64,000 nucleotides of DNA, taken from Agapetus fuscipes. Its lineage: Eukaryota > Arthropoda > Insecta > Trichoptera > Glossosomatidae. Where the stretch lies: contig OX637333.1 of the NCBI GenBank assembly GCA_951799405.1, forward strand, positions 28,726,785-28,790,784, written 5' to 3'. The translations under genes and the position numbers were made by a program. The notes beneath the pieces are model-generated. The model was given only the letters and a program-made list of their open reading frames with translations, made no database searches and was not told the origin of the DNA. Shown here in pieces: positions 10,851 to 24,000 of the stretch (positions are counted from its first letter, which is position 1; every line of letters begins with the position of its first letter).

Positions 10851-11024
10851 CCGATTTCAATTAAGTTTTGAAATTGTTCAGTTTTAAAAATTAATATAAT
10901 TGTCAAAAAAAAAAGAGTTTTTTCAAATTCAATTTCTAAAAATAAAAATAATCTTTGTTAGTTCAAATGCTAGAAGATTTGCGTTGTGAGTAGGAGATTT
11001 TGTCCTTCATTATCATCGTGAACT

Positions 11025-11230
11025 CTACAGTCCTAGGGTGGAAATCTGGACGGGCGGCCTTCGGTATATCTTACTGTATTTATTTGAAGACAGGACGGTA
11101 TAAAGCATGCACTCTGATCCATTTTTTACGGAACAATTATCAGCTGTTTAGGAACCGCCATGTTGAATTCCGTCCTATCTTCAAACATGTACTGTAAGAT
11201 CCGTCGAAGGTTGTCGAGACTTCCACTCCA
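11025..11230. mobile_element. foldback repeat with inverted GACGG/CCGTC arms
   Basis: TTGAAGACAGGACGG...CCGTCCTATCTTCAAAC inverted arms around CAGCTGTTTAGGAACCGCCA. A partial relative lies at 7150-7270 (CAGCTGTTTAGACACCGCCA, TTCGTCCTATCTTCAAAG). Confidence 0.5.
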
Positions 11231-11338
11231 GCCCAATGCAATACATACACGCCTGAGACACAGGTTTTCCTAGTTCAGGCACAAGTATTATTTTCTTACT
11301 GAAGTTAAAAAGCTGCATCCTGTGTAAATCTTCTGTAT

Positions 11339-11836
11339 TGTTACGAAATTAGGGTTCAAAATTCTTTCAAATTAAAATACACAGGTCTTCTTATCCAGTT
11401 GTTTATTTTACACTTTTACATATTTATTTTCACAAAGCTTTCTCGACTATTCCACTTGGTTTCTGTTCACTGATCAAGTTAGTTCTATGTGTTTGTAAAT
11501 CTCATATGATACTGCTGGCCCTGCAGGCCACTTGCACCCTTTTATAATCTCTAAAGCAGTATAGTCTAGATCCTATAGTTGCTAGACAATTCCAGAAAGG
11601 CATAGTAATTATTATTTCTCGATGCTTCACGTAATATCTAGAGACTTCTCTACAACCATCAATCCTACCTACCAATACAATACAGAATTCCTATAATTTT
11701 AACAAATACCTACTTAGCCTAGAGAATTCTACACTTATACACAATTATCGATCCTACCCACCAATACTTATGAGGATTCTTATAACTATAACTACCCATA
11801 CTTATTTCAATATTTACATTTCATATTTACATAACA
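11339..11836 (-). mobile_element. solo LTR, 498 bp
   Basis: On the minus strand it runs TGTTATG...TAACA and is flanked by GTAT (11335-11338, 11837-11840). It has a TATA box (11548-11538, minus) and AATAAA motifs downstream, the usual LTR order. A second, plus-strand relic of the same family lies at 480-831. No internal retroelement region is present. Confidence 0.78.
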
Positions 11837-12454
11837 GTATAAACACTTTTCATGAATAAATTATTATTATTATTATTATTATACTTGGATGGATTTGATG
11901 ATATCGGGCTCTCTGTAGATGCCAATGAGAAAACGAGAAACTATTTACTGCATAAATATTATTGCCATTGGACCAAGCATCCACTAATGTAAAAAAACTT
12001 TATCGTGTTAAAATAAATGACAGGTCAAACTAAGCTTTTTTCTTTCCCATACAAACATATGATGCAATAAAATTTTGTTATTCGCGCTCAAATGTAGAGA
12101 TACGAGTACTTGATGGCAGTACACACTAACAATACTCAGCAATACTAAGGCCCAGTATTTTCAACGTTAGTATAGCGACCATATACTGAAATAAAAGGAC
12201 ACACTTATGTCACTCGTGTGGGTAGTTTTTTTTGTATCAGTTGAAAGTCTTATGCTAATATTGAAAATACCGAGCCTATGTACATTTTATTAACAAATTA
12301 TATGCAGTAAGTGCACAAAACCTAATCTGACCTAACCTAACGAAGAGACGAACAAAACATCTTCAATGTAGAAGATAATATTATAATGATTGGAATAATA
12401 TTCTATCTAAGATATTTTCACATTTCAGATTTATATATTTTAGAACATGCCTAA

Positions 12455-12643
12455 AGCAGACACGTATTAGTTCGCGCTTACAAATACTGCATGTGCGCTT
12501 ATAAAATTAAAAACTAAACCTCAAATGATCACAAACCCTGTAACTCTTTCCGATCTTCCCTGAAACAGGGGTGATATTGGCAAAGGTGAACCAAGTTTTT
12601 ACTGCATTGGGGTCAGCCTTACACCATCCAATGAGTCGACCAA
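12455..12643 (-). mobile_element. RTE-tail unit, partial
   Basis: Contains CTGAAACAGGGGTGATATTGG and GTTCGCGCTTACAAATAC; the ATTAG end is lost. Confidence 0.6.
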
Positions 12644-12760
12644 TAAGAAAGTATGTGTATGCCTTTTCTCTAGCAACTCAGCTACGTGAGGTCACACTTT
12701 TTTTTGTATTAATTTATGTGCGGACCTCATAATGACCGGAAATATGATTTGTGGTTGTAA

Positions 12761-13058
12761 GGGGCCGTCCATAAATTACGTCATCGATTTTGGCCGATTT
12801 TCGAACCCCCCCCCACTTACAATCATCCTATAGTCATTATTTAATGACCCCCCTCCCCTCTTGCTGTAATAATGGATGAGCTTAATAATTAATAATGTTA
12901 TATTACTTACATGATATTTTATATATTTTGTAGAAATTGGTATTTACAAGAACGACGTCACTTTTGGTACTTGTACATCATTTGCCATCATTCGCAGACC
13001 AGACTCCCCCCCCCCCCCTTAAATCTTAATGCGAATGACGTAATATATGGACAGCCCC
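12761..13058 (-). mobile_element. MITE-D copy
   Basis: 298 bp with terminal inverted repeats GGGGCCGTCCATAAATTACG / TATATGGACAGCCCC and a perfect TAA duplication (12758-12760, 13059-13061). Three homopolymeric C-runs inside. TWA duplications and this end type suggest a PIF/Harbinger-like MITE, though no transposase is present. Confidence 0.85.
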
Positions 13059-13061
13059 TAA

Positions 13062-13617
13062 GTAGATATTTAAAACAACAATTCATAGGATTACCTTTCA
13101 GTGACAAAAGTTAAAAAAACGGCGCTCTAAAAATCATCATTTTCATGTATATACAATTTTGGGACCGCTAAGCATTGTCTATGGTTGCAAAAATGTAAGT
13201 ATTGTCGGTGCACACGGCATGAAAGCTTCCACGTATACCTCCGCTACATACACACGAGTGTTATGCACGGTGGCATAGCAAGCTTTATGAATAGTACGAA
13301 TAGCTTTGAAGGCTGCAGCTATCACTGGCTTTGTACAGACGGAGCTTTATTTGGGTCGCTTAATTTGTATTTTATTCTCGTTATACGACCCCCGCGTGTA
13401 CACAGACTCGGGGATTTATATCGAATTTGTGGAAACTTTACAGTACGCTTTGTGGGAGACGCCTGATGTGATTTCACATCGAAATGAAATGCAAGACTTT
13501 GGGGTTTACTGCACAAAAAATGCATCACGGCATAAAATATATAAATGGGAAAAGTAATCTTAAGATGATTTCGATACCTTAAAGGTAAAACTGAATAAAT
13601 GGCATATTAAGCCAACA
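13062..13617. other. unassigned sequence with short frames
   Basis: Open frames of 93 and 83 codons (13185-13466, 13306-13557) overlap each other in different frames. Neither shows a domain or splice context I can support. Confidence 0.4.
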
Positions 13618-13853
13618 TGGTCCGGTCGTTAGCTCAGGTGGTAGAGTGCTTGCATTCCATGCCGAAAGCTCGGGTTCGAATCCCACCGAGGCGAGGGTGT
13701 CAGAAATGAGTTAACCTTGCTGTTATTTTATTTTGGTTTTGAAATAAACGCCGCAACGGGAAATTATTTCTGACACCCTCGCCTCGGTGGGATTTGAGTC
13801 TGAGTTCTCAGTATGGAATGCAAGCACTCTACCAACTGAGCTATCGACCGGAC
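13618..13853. mobile_element. foldback SINE-B, near-palindromic
   Basis: A full plus head (TCGTTAGCTCAGGTGG, GGTTCGAATCCCACCG, GAGGCGAGGGTGTCAGAAAT) is followed, after about 60 bp, by the same sequence in reverse. The body is almost wholly lost. RNA from it would form a long hairpin. Confidence 0.78.
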
Positions 13854-14569
13854 AGAAAGTGAAGGTTTACTAGAAATCAATAAATAATTTAATGCACAAT
13901 TTGCATCAGTCTGTTTTTAATTTTCAAATGCTGGAAGGAAATAATAATAATTATGACAGTAGGTATTTTACAGATAATTAATATTCTTTTAGTTGGTATT
14001 CATTCATGTAAGAATTTAAAAAATCCTGAAATTTCAAAAAAAGGAATAAAACACGATGTTATCCGAGCGTGTTTCCATCGTAAATCTGAGCGAGAGAAAT
14101 AATGTCAAAATCCATTTATTAGAGAAGGACAGCAACACGTAATGCTATAAGCTGAAACGCGTCGGGAAAATGAACAGGACAGATAATATTTAATATCTCT
14201 TTCCCGTGTACGGAAACACATGTGTTGGACAGAGATAAACGGTCATCGTTGCAAATCAAAATGAAACAGATGTATTTGAAAAGTTATACGAGTGAAAGAG
14301 AAATGTAACGGGTGTGTAGTGTTGCCAATCTGAAAAATGTTATATTTTCAGAACGGAGGGAAAAGAGAAACGTCGTATTTAATTACAAAAACGGCGAAGT
14401 AACGAAATAAAATATTTTGTCAGTGTATGAAAAATGAAAAATTATCCATGTAAACAAATTCAAATCATGCCTTTCACATAGCTTCTCTCCATTTCGAAAT
14501 ACCATATAGTATGATCTGAGAATAATCATTATTAAAAAGCTCGCAGAGAGCTCTTGAGGTGGCTTTATT
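13854..14569. other. no gene recognised
   Basis: AT-rich; no repeat family identified apart from edges. Confidence 0.5.
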
Positions 14570-14820
14570 CTATAATCTAAATTGCAGAGATATATTAGGT
14601 ACATTTAAGATTCATATTAAATGCATTCCCACAAGCAGACATGTTTAATTTCGCACTTAAACATGCCGCATGTGAACTTACAATATTAAAAAAAAACAAT
14701 CTCAAATGAACATAAGCCCTGCAACTCTTGCCGAACTTTCCTGAAACAGGGGTGACATTGGCAAAGTGGGCCATTTTTTTACAGTATGGTTAGTCAGCCT
14801 CATACCAACCTGTAAGTCCA
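14570..14820 (-). mobile_element. RTE-tail unit
   Basis: Full-length solo unit: AATCTAAATTGCAGAG on the left, CCTGTAAGTCCAAG on the right. Confidence 0.72.
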
Positions 14821-14937
14821 AGTTTGATTTGCTCAAAAACAACGCTCTTCAAATAATCATCCTAATATTATTATTGTTTAGGTAACTTACAAAGCTGTTA
14901 AACAAAGATTGCAACTAAGATTTATTAATACACCAAC

Positions 14938-15165
14938 CAATCTAAGTTGCAAAGACATATTAACATTTAAAATTCGTTTAAATGAATGCCCACAAACAGA
15001 GCGTGTAAGTTTGCGCTTACAAAAGCTGCATATGTAGGAACCTCAAATGAACATAAGCCCTGCAGCTTTTGCCGAACTTTCCAGAAACAGTGTTGTCATT
15101 GGCAAAGTGAACCATTTTTTACAGTAGGGACGGTCAGCCTCATAACAACCTATAAGTCAAGGAAT
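14938..15165 (-). mobile_element. RTE-tail unit
   Basis: Solo copy 120 bp after the previous one, ending CTATAAGTCAAGGAA. Confidence 0.7.
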
Positions 15166-15639
15166 AGTTTGCAATATTCTTGCGCTCACTTATCCTGAAA
15201 ACGCAATTTAAAAATATAGGTATGTTGTAATAATTATTATTTGTATTTGTCATTTTTTGTTGTTGTTGTGAAATACAACAAAGATCCATTTTTCTCAATC
15301 GCCATTTTCATCTGACGCGAGGGTGGGTAGGTACATTAGAGGAGCTGTCAGTTTCAGTGTTGACATGTCGAGGTTAATATTTTCCCCGCGTGATTGACGA
15401 GCGACATTCCCGATGGGGGGGAAATTTTGACAACCTTGCAACATCCGATAAAACCAACAGTTATTATTATTTCCACATCATACTACTTATTGACACTGGC
15501 GCCTCTAATTTTAGTTAGAAATCACTTTACAGAAAAATACAATTAAGTTTGACTTTGACACTGACTAAAATAAATATTTTTAGCATTTTTCAGTGTTTTG
15601 TGTGAGTGAATAAATGAGTCTGTGATACACTAACGCAAC

Positions 15640-15920
15640 TAAGCTGCTGGCTGCACATAAAGCTTAACTTCTTGCCACGTTTTCCCCGAAGAGGTCGTAT
15701 GTGGCGAATGGCACCAATTTATTTTTTCAGGTAAGGGGACCTGTCTTACGCCAAGCACTTCAGTTGAAGTGGGAATTTCCCAGCTACCAATGTCACTTGT
15801 AGGTACTCATTTCTTGTAGAGGCTGAGTAAACATTACTGGTGTTTTATTGTGGGTTTTGAAATATCCACGAAATGGGAAATCATCTCTGACACCCTCGAT
15901 GGGATTCGAACCTAGAAATA
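15640..15920 (-). mobile_element. SINE-B copy, head incomplete
   Basis: AACTAAGCTG..., CCACTTCAACTGAAGTGC (minus) and GGTTCGAATCCCATCG near 15915, running into an RTE-tail unit at 15978. Confidence 0.65.
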
Positions 15921-15977
15921 TGGTTTCACGTCAGATTTCACGTCTGTCAGAGCCATTTTGTAGATTGTCAACCATCT

Positions 15978-16185
15978 ATAATCTAAGTTGCAAAGATATA
16001 CTACATTCAAGTTTAATACTACATTCATTCTCATTATTAGACAAGTATAAGTTTGCGTTTACACATAGGTACCACATGTGGACTAACATAAAAACCCAGT
16101 CTCAAATGAACATGAGCCCTGCAGCTCTTGCCGACCGTCCCTGAAACAAGCGTGACATTGGCAAAGAGAACCAACTTTCATGTGT
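15978..16185 (-). mobile_element. RTE-tail unit, 5' end lost
   Basis: AATCTAAGTTGCAAAG through CCTGAAACAAGCGTGACATT. Confidence 0.6.
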
Positions 16186-16451
16186 AAGCATGCCCTTAAG
16201 AATCTACGCAATGTTTTACACTCGATATATTTTATTCTGGGTGACTGCCTGTGACGTCATCAAGTCGAGGGAGATTTTGAATATGTGCAGACTCCATTGC
16301 GCTGATAAAAGAACTTGCAGATTACGTTTTAGTAATTCGTTGTAAAGTAAACATCGTTCAATCTTATCTTTGTTCTGTTTGGATAACCGCACAGATATTT
16401 TTGTTTCACTGATCAAACATAAAAACGCAACTACATAATATAAAATTAACG

Positions 16452-17212
16452 TTGTATAAAACTGCATTAATTGATAAGCTTCGACCACCCGGGAGCACAT
16501 ATAGTGTAACTCCTTGCCTGCGTTATCCCCGAAGGGGTCGCATGTGGCGATTCGGGACCTATTTATTTTTACGGGTAAAGGGGCCGGCCTCACACCTCTT
16601 TCAGGGGAAGTGGGAGTTTCCCAGCGCCCGGGGGAGGGGGCTGGTTCTCATTTCTTGTGAAGGCTGAGTACCAGTAGCGAAGGGTGCCATACGAACCGGT
16701 TTCCATCGGTTTCCCGTTAAAAATGAGGCAGAAATGATAATAAAGTGGACTGCATGGTTTCAGTGGGGGAAAAATACGTATTGTTTCTTTGGTTTTAAAT
16801 TTATATTTGTACTTTGTGTCTATATTTTTTAACTACTTTGTTACATCAATTTAAAAGGGAAGCCGATGGAAACCGGCTTGTATGGCACCCTTCGCCACTG
16901 CTGAGTACACCTTGAGATCGAACCCTTGCTCTCGGCATGGAATGCAAGCATTCTACCAATTGAGCTATCGACCTTTTTACGAGCTTGGTCGTCGTCACTA
17001 CAAAGCGCCAATTCTCAAGCAAGACCCAGTTGCTGTAAGGCTGGATGGACCTTTGGTGATCGGTCATTGGTAAAGGTTTTATGAGTTTTTCAACCTAGCG
17101 AAGAGCAAATTTGAAAATATCAATGGTAAATTTTTTGTGCTCCGCCGGGAATCCAACCCACAACCTTCCCATTCAGAGTCCGAAGTGTTACCACTGAACT
17201 ACGGACTGGTTC
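16452..17212 (-). mobile_element. composite two-headed SINE
   Basis: Minus orientation. Begins at a head with GTAGTTCAGTGGTAACACTT and GGTTGGATTCC (17212-17130) and proceeds to a second tRNA-like head (AGCTCAATTGGTAGAATGC, GGGTTCGATCTC). It then continues with the SINE-B body (CCCACTTCCCCTGAAAG region). The hAT MITE at 16672-16900 splits it. Confidence 0.8.
16672..16900. mobile_element. hAT-type MITE
   Basis: 229 bp with inverted ends CAGTAGCGAAGGGTGCCATA / TATGGCACCCTTCGCCACTG, flanked by a perfect 8-bp duplication CTGAGTAC (16664-16671, 16901-16908). This is the hAT signature. It is inserted in a composite SINE. Confidence 0.92.
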
Positions 17213-17823
17213 ATCACGGTTTTGACACAACACAGTTTTGAAAATTATGGAATTTATGCCGAGTCTGTTTAATATGCAACAGTGTTTATCTTTAAAAGGG
17301 AAAAGTTAGGTTTCGAAATGTTAAAAAGCAATGGCCTGTCAAACCACACACGGGGCAGAAGGAGAAACTTCTGGAAGGCTGCCAGAATACCAACTGCACC
17401 AAGTTATACAACCTTCGCGAATGTTTTTTAGCACGCTAATTTTATTTTGATATACGACCACTTTTATAAACAATCCAAAGCCTCAAATACACATTGAAAT
17501 GTGTCGATATATAGCAAACGTCGCGTCGTACAGTCCATTGTTAAACCGAGAAAAACGACAAAAACTTTTATTTTGAAATGTAGAAACCATGACAGTTTCT
17601 TGTCACTGATTGGCCAAGATTGACATTGTTGGTTTTGATACAAATCTCCGTTATCTCAAATGAACATAAGCCCTGCAACTCTTGCCGACCTTACCTGGAT
17701 TAGAGGTGGCATTGGCAAAAGTGAACCAATTTTTTACAGCATAGGGGGTCAGCCTCATACATATCTATTAGTCAAGAAACTGGGAAGAATTTAAAATGGA
17801 ATTAGAAGGTTAACAATTTCTAA

Positions 17824-18067
17824 CGGTGCTATTCTTAGACATTTTAGTCGTCCGTTGAGCCCACGCTTTGACAAACTAATGACGCATTTGTATAAATATC
17901 TGTCAATTCAAGATGGCCGCAAGTCAACAGCTGATTAGTCTTTTTACAAATATTACCAAAATTCGTTAGGTAAGAATGACCGTGGTGATGAGACTTTCAG
18001 CCCAGGCATCATTAGTTTGTCAAAGCGTGGGCTCAACCGACGACTTAAATGTCTAAGAATAGCCCCG
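17824..18067. mobile_element. MITE-C copy
   Basis: Same ends and length (244 bp) as 7318-7562; flanks TAA/TTA. Confidence 0.78.
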
Positions 18068-18230
18068 TTAGTTTCTTATGGGTTGGACCATGTTCTATTT
18101 GCGGGGCTTTAAAAAAAACTCATTGTTATTAAATTCTTATGAAAATACAGGGACTTCTAACTTTTGAGGGTTTAAAATACATTATTCAATTCTGATTCTG
18201 ACAAAAATACTAATTCAAAACGAATCCTTG

Positions 18231-18730
18231 ACTTAAAGGTTGGTATGAGGCTGACCACCTATACTGTAAAAAAATGGTTCACTTTACCAATATCACCCCT
18301 GTGTCAGGGAAGGTCAGCAAAAGTTGAAGGGCTTATGTTCATTTGAGGTTTGGATTTTATTTGTAAGTACACATTCAGCATTTGCAAGCGCGAACTACAC
18401 GTGTTTGTTTGTGGGCATGCATTTCGCTCCCCCAGTTCTTGTTTACCGTATACGCCAATCTTGTGAAATATGACTTTTTCATGCAGTTGTCTTATGAATC
18501 AAATTCTACACAATCTGAGCTAAGAAAAATCGTACAACTCGATAATGTGAGAATTCTTTTAAATAGATTTTTAAAAAAATTCTTGTTTTCATAAGACACA
18601 TTGGTCCAGTACACATGCAAACATTGCTCATGTAAAATTTTCTCAATGGCGTATACGATAAACAAGAACTAAGGCAGCGATTTGAGAGCCTTAAATGTTA
18701 ATATATCTCTGCAACTTAGATTAAAGATTA
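18231..18730 (+). mobile_element. RTE-tail unit split by MITE-A
   Basis: CCTTGACTTAAAGGTTGG start; resumes after the MITE as GAGAGCCTTAAATG and GCAACTTAGATTA. Confidence 0.78.
18425..18679 (+). mobile_element. MITE-A copy
   Basis: 255 bp, ends CGCTCCCCCAGTTCTTG / CAAGAACTAAGGCAGCG, flanked by ATTT (18421-18424, 18680-18683). It splits an RTE-tail unit (18231-18424 and 18684-18730). Confidence 0.88.
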
Positions 18731-19384
18731 TCATTACCAACTGTCACTCATTTACAAGATCACAAAGCTTAAAAAACATAAACGACAGTTTAGAGTGGAT
18801 AACACTCTTAAATAATAAAAAATTGTATGTGTTGACAAACAAAAACCAGTTTTCCTGATTTTCTATTTTCAGATCAAAAACATTCCAGAGTCACAAATGC
18901 CTTCAGTATGTTTTGTTTATGAATTCGACCTTAAAATTTCTGTCATAACAACTCTAAAATAAAAGAAAAATAAAAAAACACGCAAGCTCTTCACCCAAGT
19001 ATAAAACATAGAGTATAAACTCAATCATCGTATAAACAAATTATGTAAATAATGATACAAGATCACCTCTAGTGAGTGTTTTAATTATCATAAAAAAATC
19101 TGGTAGAGTATTTTACGGAGCATTTTATATTTATATATCTTGACTGAAAGCCAAATGTTTTTAAAATTGTCTGCACACAAGTGTGATTTTGTTTGGAATA
19201 TGCGTGTTGCGTTCTCTAGTGATTAAATGATACACATGACATGTGTACAGAGCTAATCGGTTAGATGATTCTTGCATGCTATGCTATAAATGAATCAGGG
19301 TTGTCCCATGGAAAATAAATACATTTAAAAATATAATTACTAGACAGTTATATATATATATAAGGATAATTTATTTTAATGTAC

Positions 19385-20130
19385 ACATAATTAAAGAGCG
19401 CCGTTTTTGTGTGTGTCACACCTCAAGGGCCCTCTCAAATCACGGATAAGATTTCTTGTAAAGATGTGTCTTTAGTGCTCCTTTAAAGACACCAACAGTC
19501 TTTGCCTTCCTCACATTAGGTGGCAGTCTGTTCCACTCCATTGGTCCCGCAAACCGGAAAGCACGGTCCCCAAAATTAGTGCGTGTCTGACGGTGTGGCT
19601 GAACCAAGTCCACCACGCCATCCCCTGCAGATCTGAGCGTTTGGCGCCTCAAATCCCTCTCAACGGGTGTAAACATGTCAGCCAAATATGAAGGAGCTGT
19701 ACCATTTACAGCCTTATACACCATCAGACAAACACGGTAGACCACCCTCTCCGGACAACGAAGCCAATGCAGTTTCCCTAACAATGGAGTAATGCGAGTA
19801 AATTTAGACATCCCGAATATGAGTCTTGCCGCTGAATTCAGCACAGACTGAAGACGGTTGAACTGCTTTTTCGGCTGACCTATGTACAGCGTTGAGCAAT
19901 AGTCAACTCGTGACATCACAAAGGCATTAACCAGGGTCTTGACTGCTCCCGACGGTAAACATCTCCTGATCGCCTTTATCTGGCGAAGTTCAAAAAATGA
20001 GGAAGATACAGTCAAGTTCAATTGCTCTCCCATTGTGAGGTTCCGATCCAGTGTGACTCCTAGAAGTCTGACTGAGTCGGAGGGCTGAATCAGCTCTCCC
20101 CCAATGGAGAGTGGTTCAGTTCTAGGTTAT
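19385..20130 (-). mobile_element. CR1/L2-like LINE, C-terminal fragment and 3' end
   Basis: Frame from about 20100 to 19440 reads GGELIQPSDSVRLLGVTLD, SFFELRQIKAIRRCLP, VNAFVMSRVDYCSTLY, LNSAARLIFG, and ends GPMEWNRLPPNVRKAKTV, LKTHLYKKSYP. This is the end of the reverse transcriptase ORF of CR1/L2-type LINEs; the fragment extends upstream of its first ATG. The 3' UTR (19439-19380) contains a GAGGTGTGA...CGGCGCTC stretch that is shared with the SINE tail at 1930-1980. Confidence 0.82.
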
Positions 20131-20252
20131 TACGTTTCGGATATTAGACGAACCGTTATGGGAGAACTTCACATCACTTTTCGACATTTTTTAGGCGACG
20201 TAGCAAAATAAAGTCTTCAGAAAACTTTCTCTCTGCACGACGACTGAGGATG
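20128..20252 (-). repeat. TCATCCTCAG repeat, reverse copy
   Basis: GTTCATCCTCAGTCGTCGTG (minus) to CGGTTCGTCTAATATCCG; module degraded. Abuts the CR1/L2-like fragment. Confidence 0.55.
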
Positions 20253-20696
20253 AACTGATTTTGTAATCATAAAAATTGTCACAAATCACTGCGTACCTAC
20301 CCCATGACGGAGATATGCTCACTTTTATATTGCCCCATCAGTAATATAGATTATTGGCAATTTATTTCCATTTTACTTGGAGAGTTCTGACACATTTTCT
20401 TTGTGAAGAATGTAGTAGAGAACAATAAAATAATTACTTGAAGATGAAATTAATGTAGACTCAAATTTGACTTTAGAGTTTCTATTCGACTGGCAAACGT
20501 CACAATTTTATGGGACTACAGTGCTCCCAGTTACACAATATCTGATTGACTTTTTCCTAGCTACCCGGCCGAAAAGCATAACATTTTTTGACCCCTATTC
20601 AAATGCGCCGAGTTCATTGTTTTTATCTCTAGGGCGAAATATATTTGGCAATTTTATTTAAATTAATGTAAATCTATTTTAATAACCACTGCACTT

Positions 20697-21030
20697 CTTT
20701 GACTGATAGGTTGGTATGAGGCTGACCACCCGTGCTGTAAAAATCGGTTCAATTTTGCCAATGCCACCCCAATTCAGGGGACGGCGGAAGGAGTTGCAAG
20801 GTTTATGTCCATGTGAGGTTTTCTTTATTTGTATGCACACATGCAGAATGTGTAGGCGCAAACCTACATGTGCCTGTCTGTAGGCATGCATTTCATATGA
20901 GCCTTAAATGTTAACATATCTGTGCAGCTTAGATTATAGATAGGTTGGTATGAGGCTGACCCCTCATGCTGTACACATTTTGTTTCACTTTTTCCAATGC
21001 CACACCAGTTTCAGGCATGGCGGTAGGAGT
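20697..21030 (+). mobile_element. two consecutive RTE-tail units
   Basis: 20697-20940 is complete. 20941-21030 starts ATAGGTTGGTATGAGGCTG within the first one's tail and stops at GGAGTTGCAA, where it meets the inverted tail of the 21-24 kb RTE element. Confidence 0.72.
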
Positions 21031-21033
21031 TGC

Positions 21034-24000
21034 AATCTAATCTAATCTAATCTAATCTAAGCTGCAAAGATATATATCATTTAAGATTTACACTAAATGC
21101 ATTCCCACAAGCAGATATGTATAATTTCGCGCTAACACATGCCGCATGTGGACCTACAATATAAAAACCCAATCTCAAATGAACATAAGCCTTGCAACTC
21201 TTGCCGTCCTTCCCTGAAACAGGGGTGACATTGGCAAAGTGAACCAATTTTTATATTATGGGTGGTCAGCCGCATAACAACCTATAAGTCAAGGAACATA
21301 CATGACAAATTACATTTTTTAAAATCAAAGAATAAAAATAACAATATATACATGGACATAAAAAACTAAATCATAAAACCAAATTCACTTTAACAAACCC
21401 TAGCCGCCAACATCACAGATCAACCGCCATTTCTTTCTATCCTTGCATACTTCTTTCATTTCCTCCAGAGTCATAACCTTCTTCATACAAGCTCTTCTTT
21501 TATTATGACTCTGGATATTCCATTCATTCGCAATTTCGGATATTTGGTCCATCCATACCTTTCTCGGTCTTCCTCTACCACGACATCCATCTATTCTACC
21601 AACATATACTTTCTTCGTCAGTCTTTCCTCATTCATTCTCTCCATATGCCCAAACCATCTTAACAAACTTCTTTTAATCTTCACTTTCACACTTTCTTTT
21701 GCACCACATTCTTTTCTTACAAAATCATTCCTCACCCTGTCACTCCGTTTTTTCCCAATCATACTTCTTAGAAAGTCCATTTCAACAGTATGGACTTTAC
21801 TAATTTCACTTTCATTCACCGTCCAGGCCTCGCTTCCATACATCAAGGTGGGTAAAAGTATGCCACTGCGTACCGCCAATCGAGCATTTTTAGAAATGTT
21901 TTGATTTTTGGCGATACAAGCTGTGGCACCCAGTACACACCTGCCCTTCATTACTCTTCTTTCAAGTTCACCTGTCATTCTTCCATCTTTCTCAAACTTA
22001 CTTCCCAAGTATACAAACTCATTTACCACATCAACATTCATTCCGTTTATTCTAAATTCGTAGTTCGTATTTTCTTCATTTCTTTCAAAAATCAAAACTT
22101 TCGTCTTACTTGCATTCAATTTCAAATAATTACCTAGCAGAGCTTCGTTCAATCTAGAGAGCATCGTTTGCAATTCTACTGCTGAGTCCGATACAAGAAC
22201 AGCATCATCCGCATACAGTAGAACACTCACTTTGCTCTCTCCTATCATTAATCCACAATCATCAAGTCTAGCATCTCGAACACACTTGTCCATGACTATG
22301 TTAAATAGCCATGGGCTCATCACACATCCTTGCCTTACACCCTTAAAAACTTCAAACCATTCACTATACTCATCATCAATACGAACACATGCTGTACTAT
22401 TTTCATAGTTTGCATGCACCGCACCTAGGAGAGCCCCATTCACTCCGTATGCTTTCAAAACATCCCATAACATACCTCTGTCTACTGAGTCAAAAGCCTT
22501 TTCCAGATCTACAAAGGCCGTGAACAGCTTCCGCCTCACCGACAATTGTTTTTCAACAAGTTGTCGTAGAGTAAAAATCTGATCAACACAGCCTCTACCG
22601 GTCATAAAGCCGGACTGTATATCGGAAATCCTTTCACTAGTAGTCAGAATCACATTTTTTATAATCACCTTACAGAAGACTTTTCCTGGTATACTGAGTA
22701 GACTGATTGGTCTGAAGTTCTGACAGTCTTTTTTGTCCCCTTTACCTTTGTAAATGGGAACAATGACTGCCTTCCTCCAATCCATCGGTACTACTCCTGC
22801 ATTCACACAAAGCTTACATAATTCGTACATCCAATCTATCACGCATTCACCTCCTGCTTTCAACATTTCACCATTTATTCCATCAAACCCAGCAGACTTT
22901 CCATTCTTCAAACATTCAATAGATACTTTTATTTCTTCTTTCAAAATCCTAAATTCATTCTCTTCTGTCATTTTTCTAAACAAATTTCTTTCGCCCCGAC
23001 CAAAAATCCCTTCAAAATATTCTTTCCATCTCTTACATACTTCATCATTCTCCCATACCATCTCACCAACAGCACTTTTGATTCCTGGGGTGGTCAATGC
23101 AGAATCTTTATTCCTAATGGCACCGACCCATCTCCAGAATTCCTTCCTACTGTCGGTGAAACTTCTGTTCATTTTTTCATCAATCTTTCTCTGTTCATTC
23201 GCTTTGCTTTCATAAACTACATTCTTCGCCATTTGCTTGGCTATCTTATATTCATCTTCTAGCTTTCTATCATTCCTGTCGTTCAGCCACTTTTTGTAAA
23301 TTGTCACACAGATGTAGTCAATGATTGTGCGACTTCCCACAATCTGCCTTGTGTACAGATGCACATCCTTATGTCGAAACCATGTGTTTGATGCAAAAAG
23401 GCTGTGCTCTGCACACAAAGCTATCAGGTGTCGCCCATTATCATTGACTACACCTCGTCCACTAGGACCAACAATTTTCACACACTCATCTCTTTGCGTA
23501 CCTACCCATCCATTCATATCTCCCAAAATTATAATGTATTCATTCTTCTTGCTTTCGCGCACAACTGCATTCAACTCATTCCAGAATCTCATTTTCACGT
23601 CCATACACTCTGAATCTACAGGTGCATAACAGGCCACCAAGAAAATTTTCATCCTGTTTGTTTTGAGTTTAACAGTCAAAACTCTTGGAGAGATTCTTTG
23701 GTAGCCCGTTATGCATCCTTTTACATTCTCACTTATAACCACACCCACACCCTGTCTTTCATTCCCATCTTCCACACCTGACCAGATATACAGTTCACCA
23801 TTCATTAATACTTTTTCACCATTCCCTTTCATTTTTGTCTCTGTCACACCCATCACTTGTATTCTTTTTTCATTCATCACATTCACGATTTCCTTCTCCT
23901 TACACTCATTCATTCTTCTGACATTCCAAGTTCCAAACACCCATTCATTCTCTCTGAGCAAGTTTATGGCGGTTTTTCTGCAGAGTGGAACTGCGTTTAT

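Noticed and set aside
13185..13557. Possible small gene of two overlapping frames
   Set aside because: No domain, no splice support, frames overlap in different phases; left as unassigned sequence.
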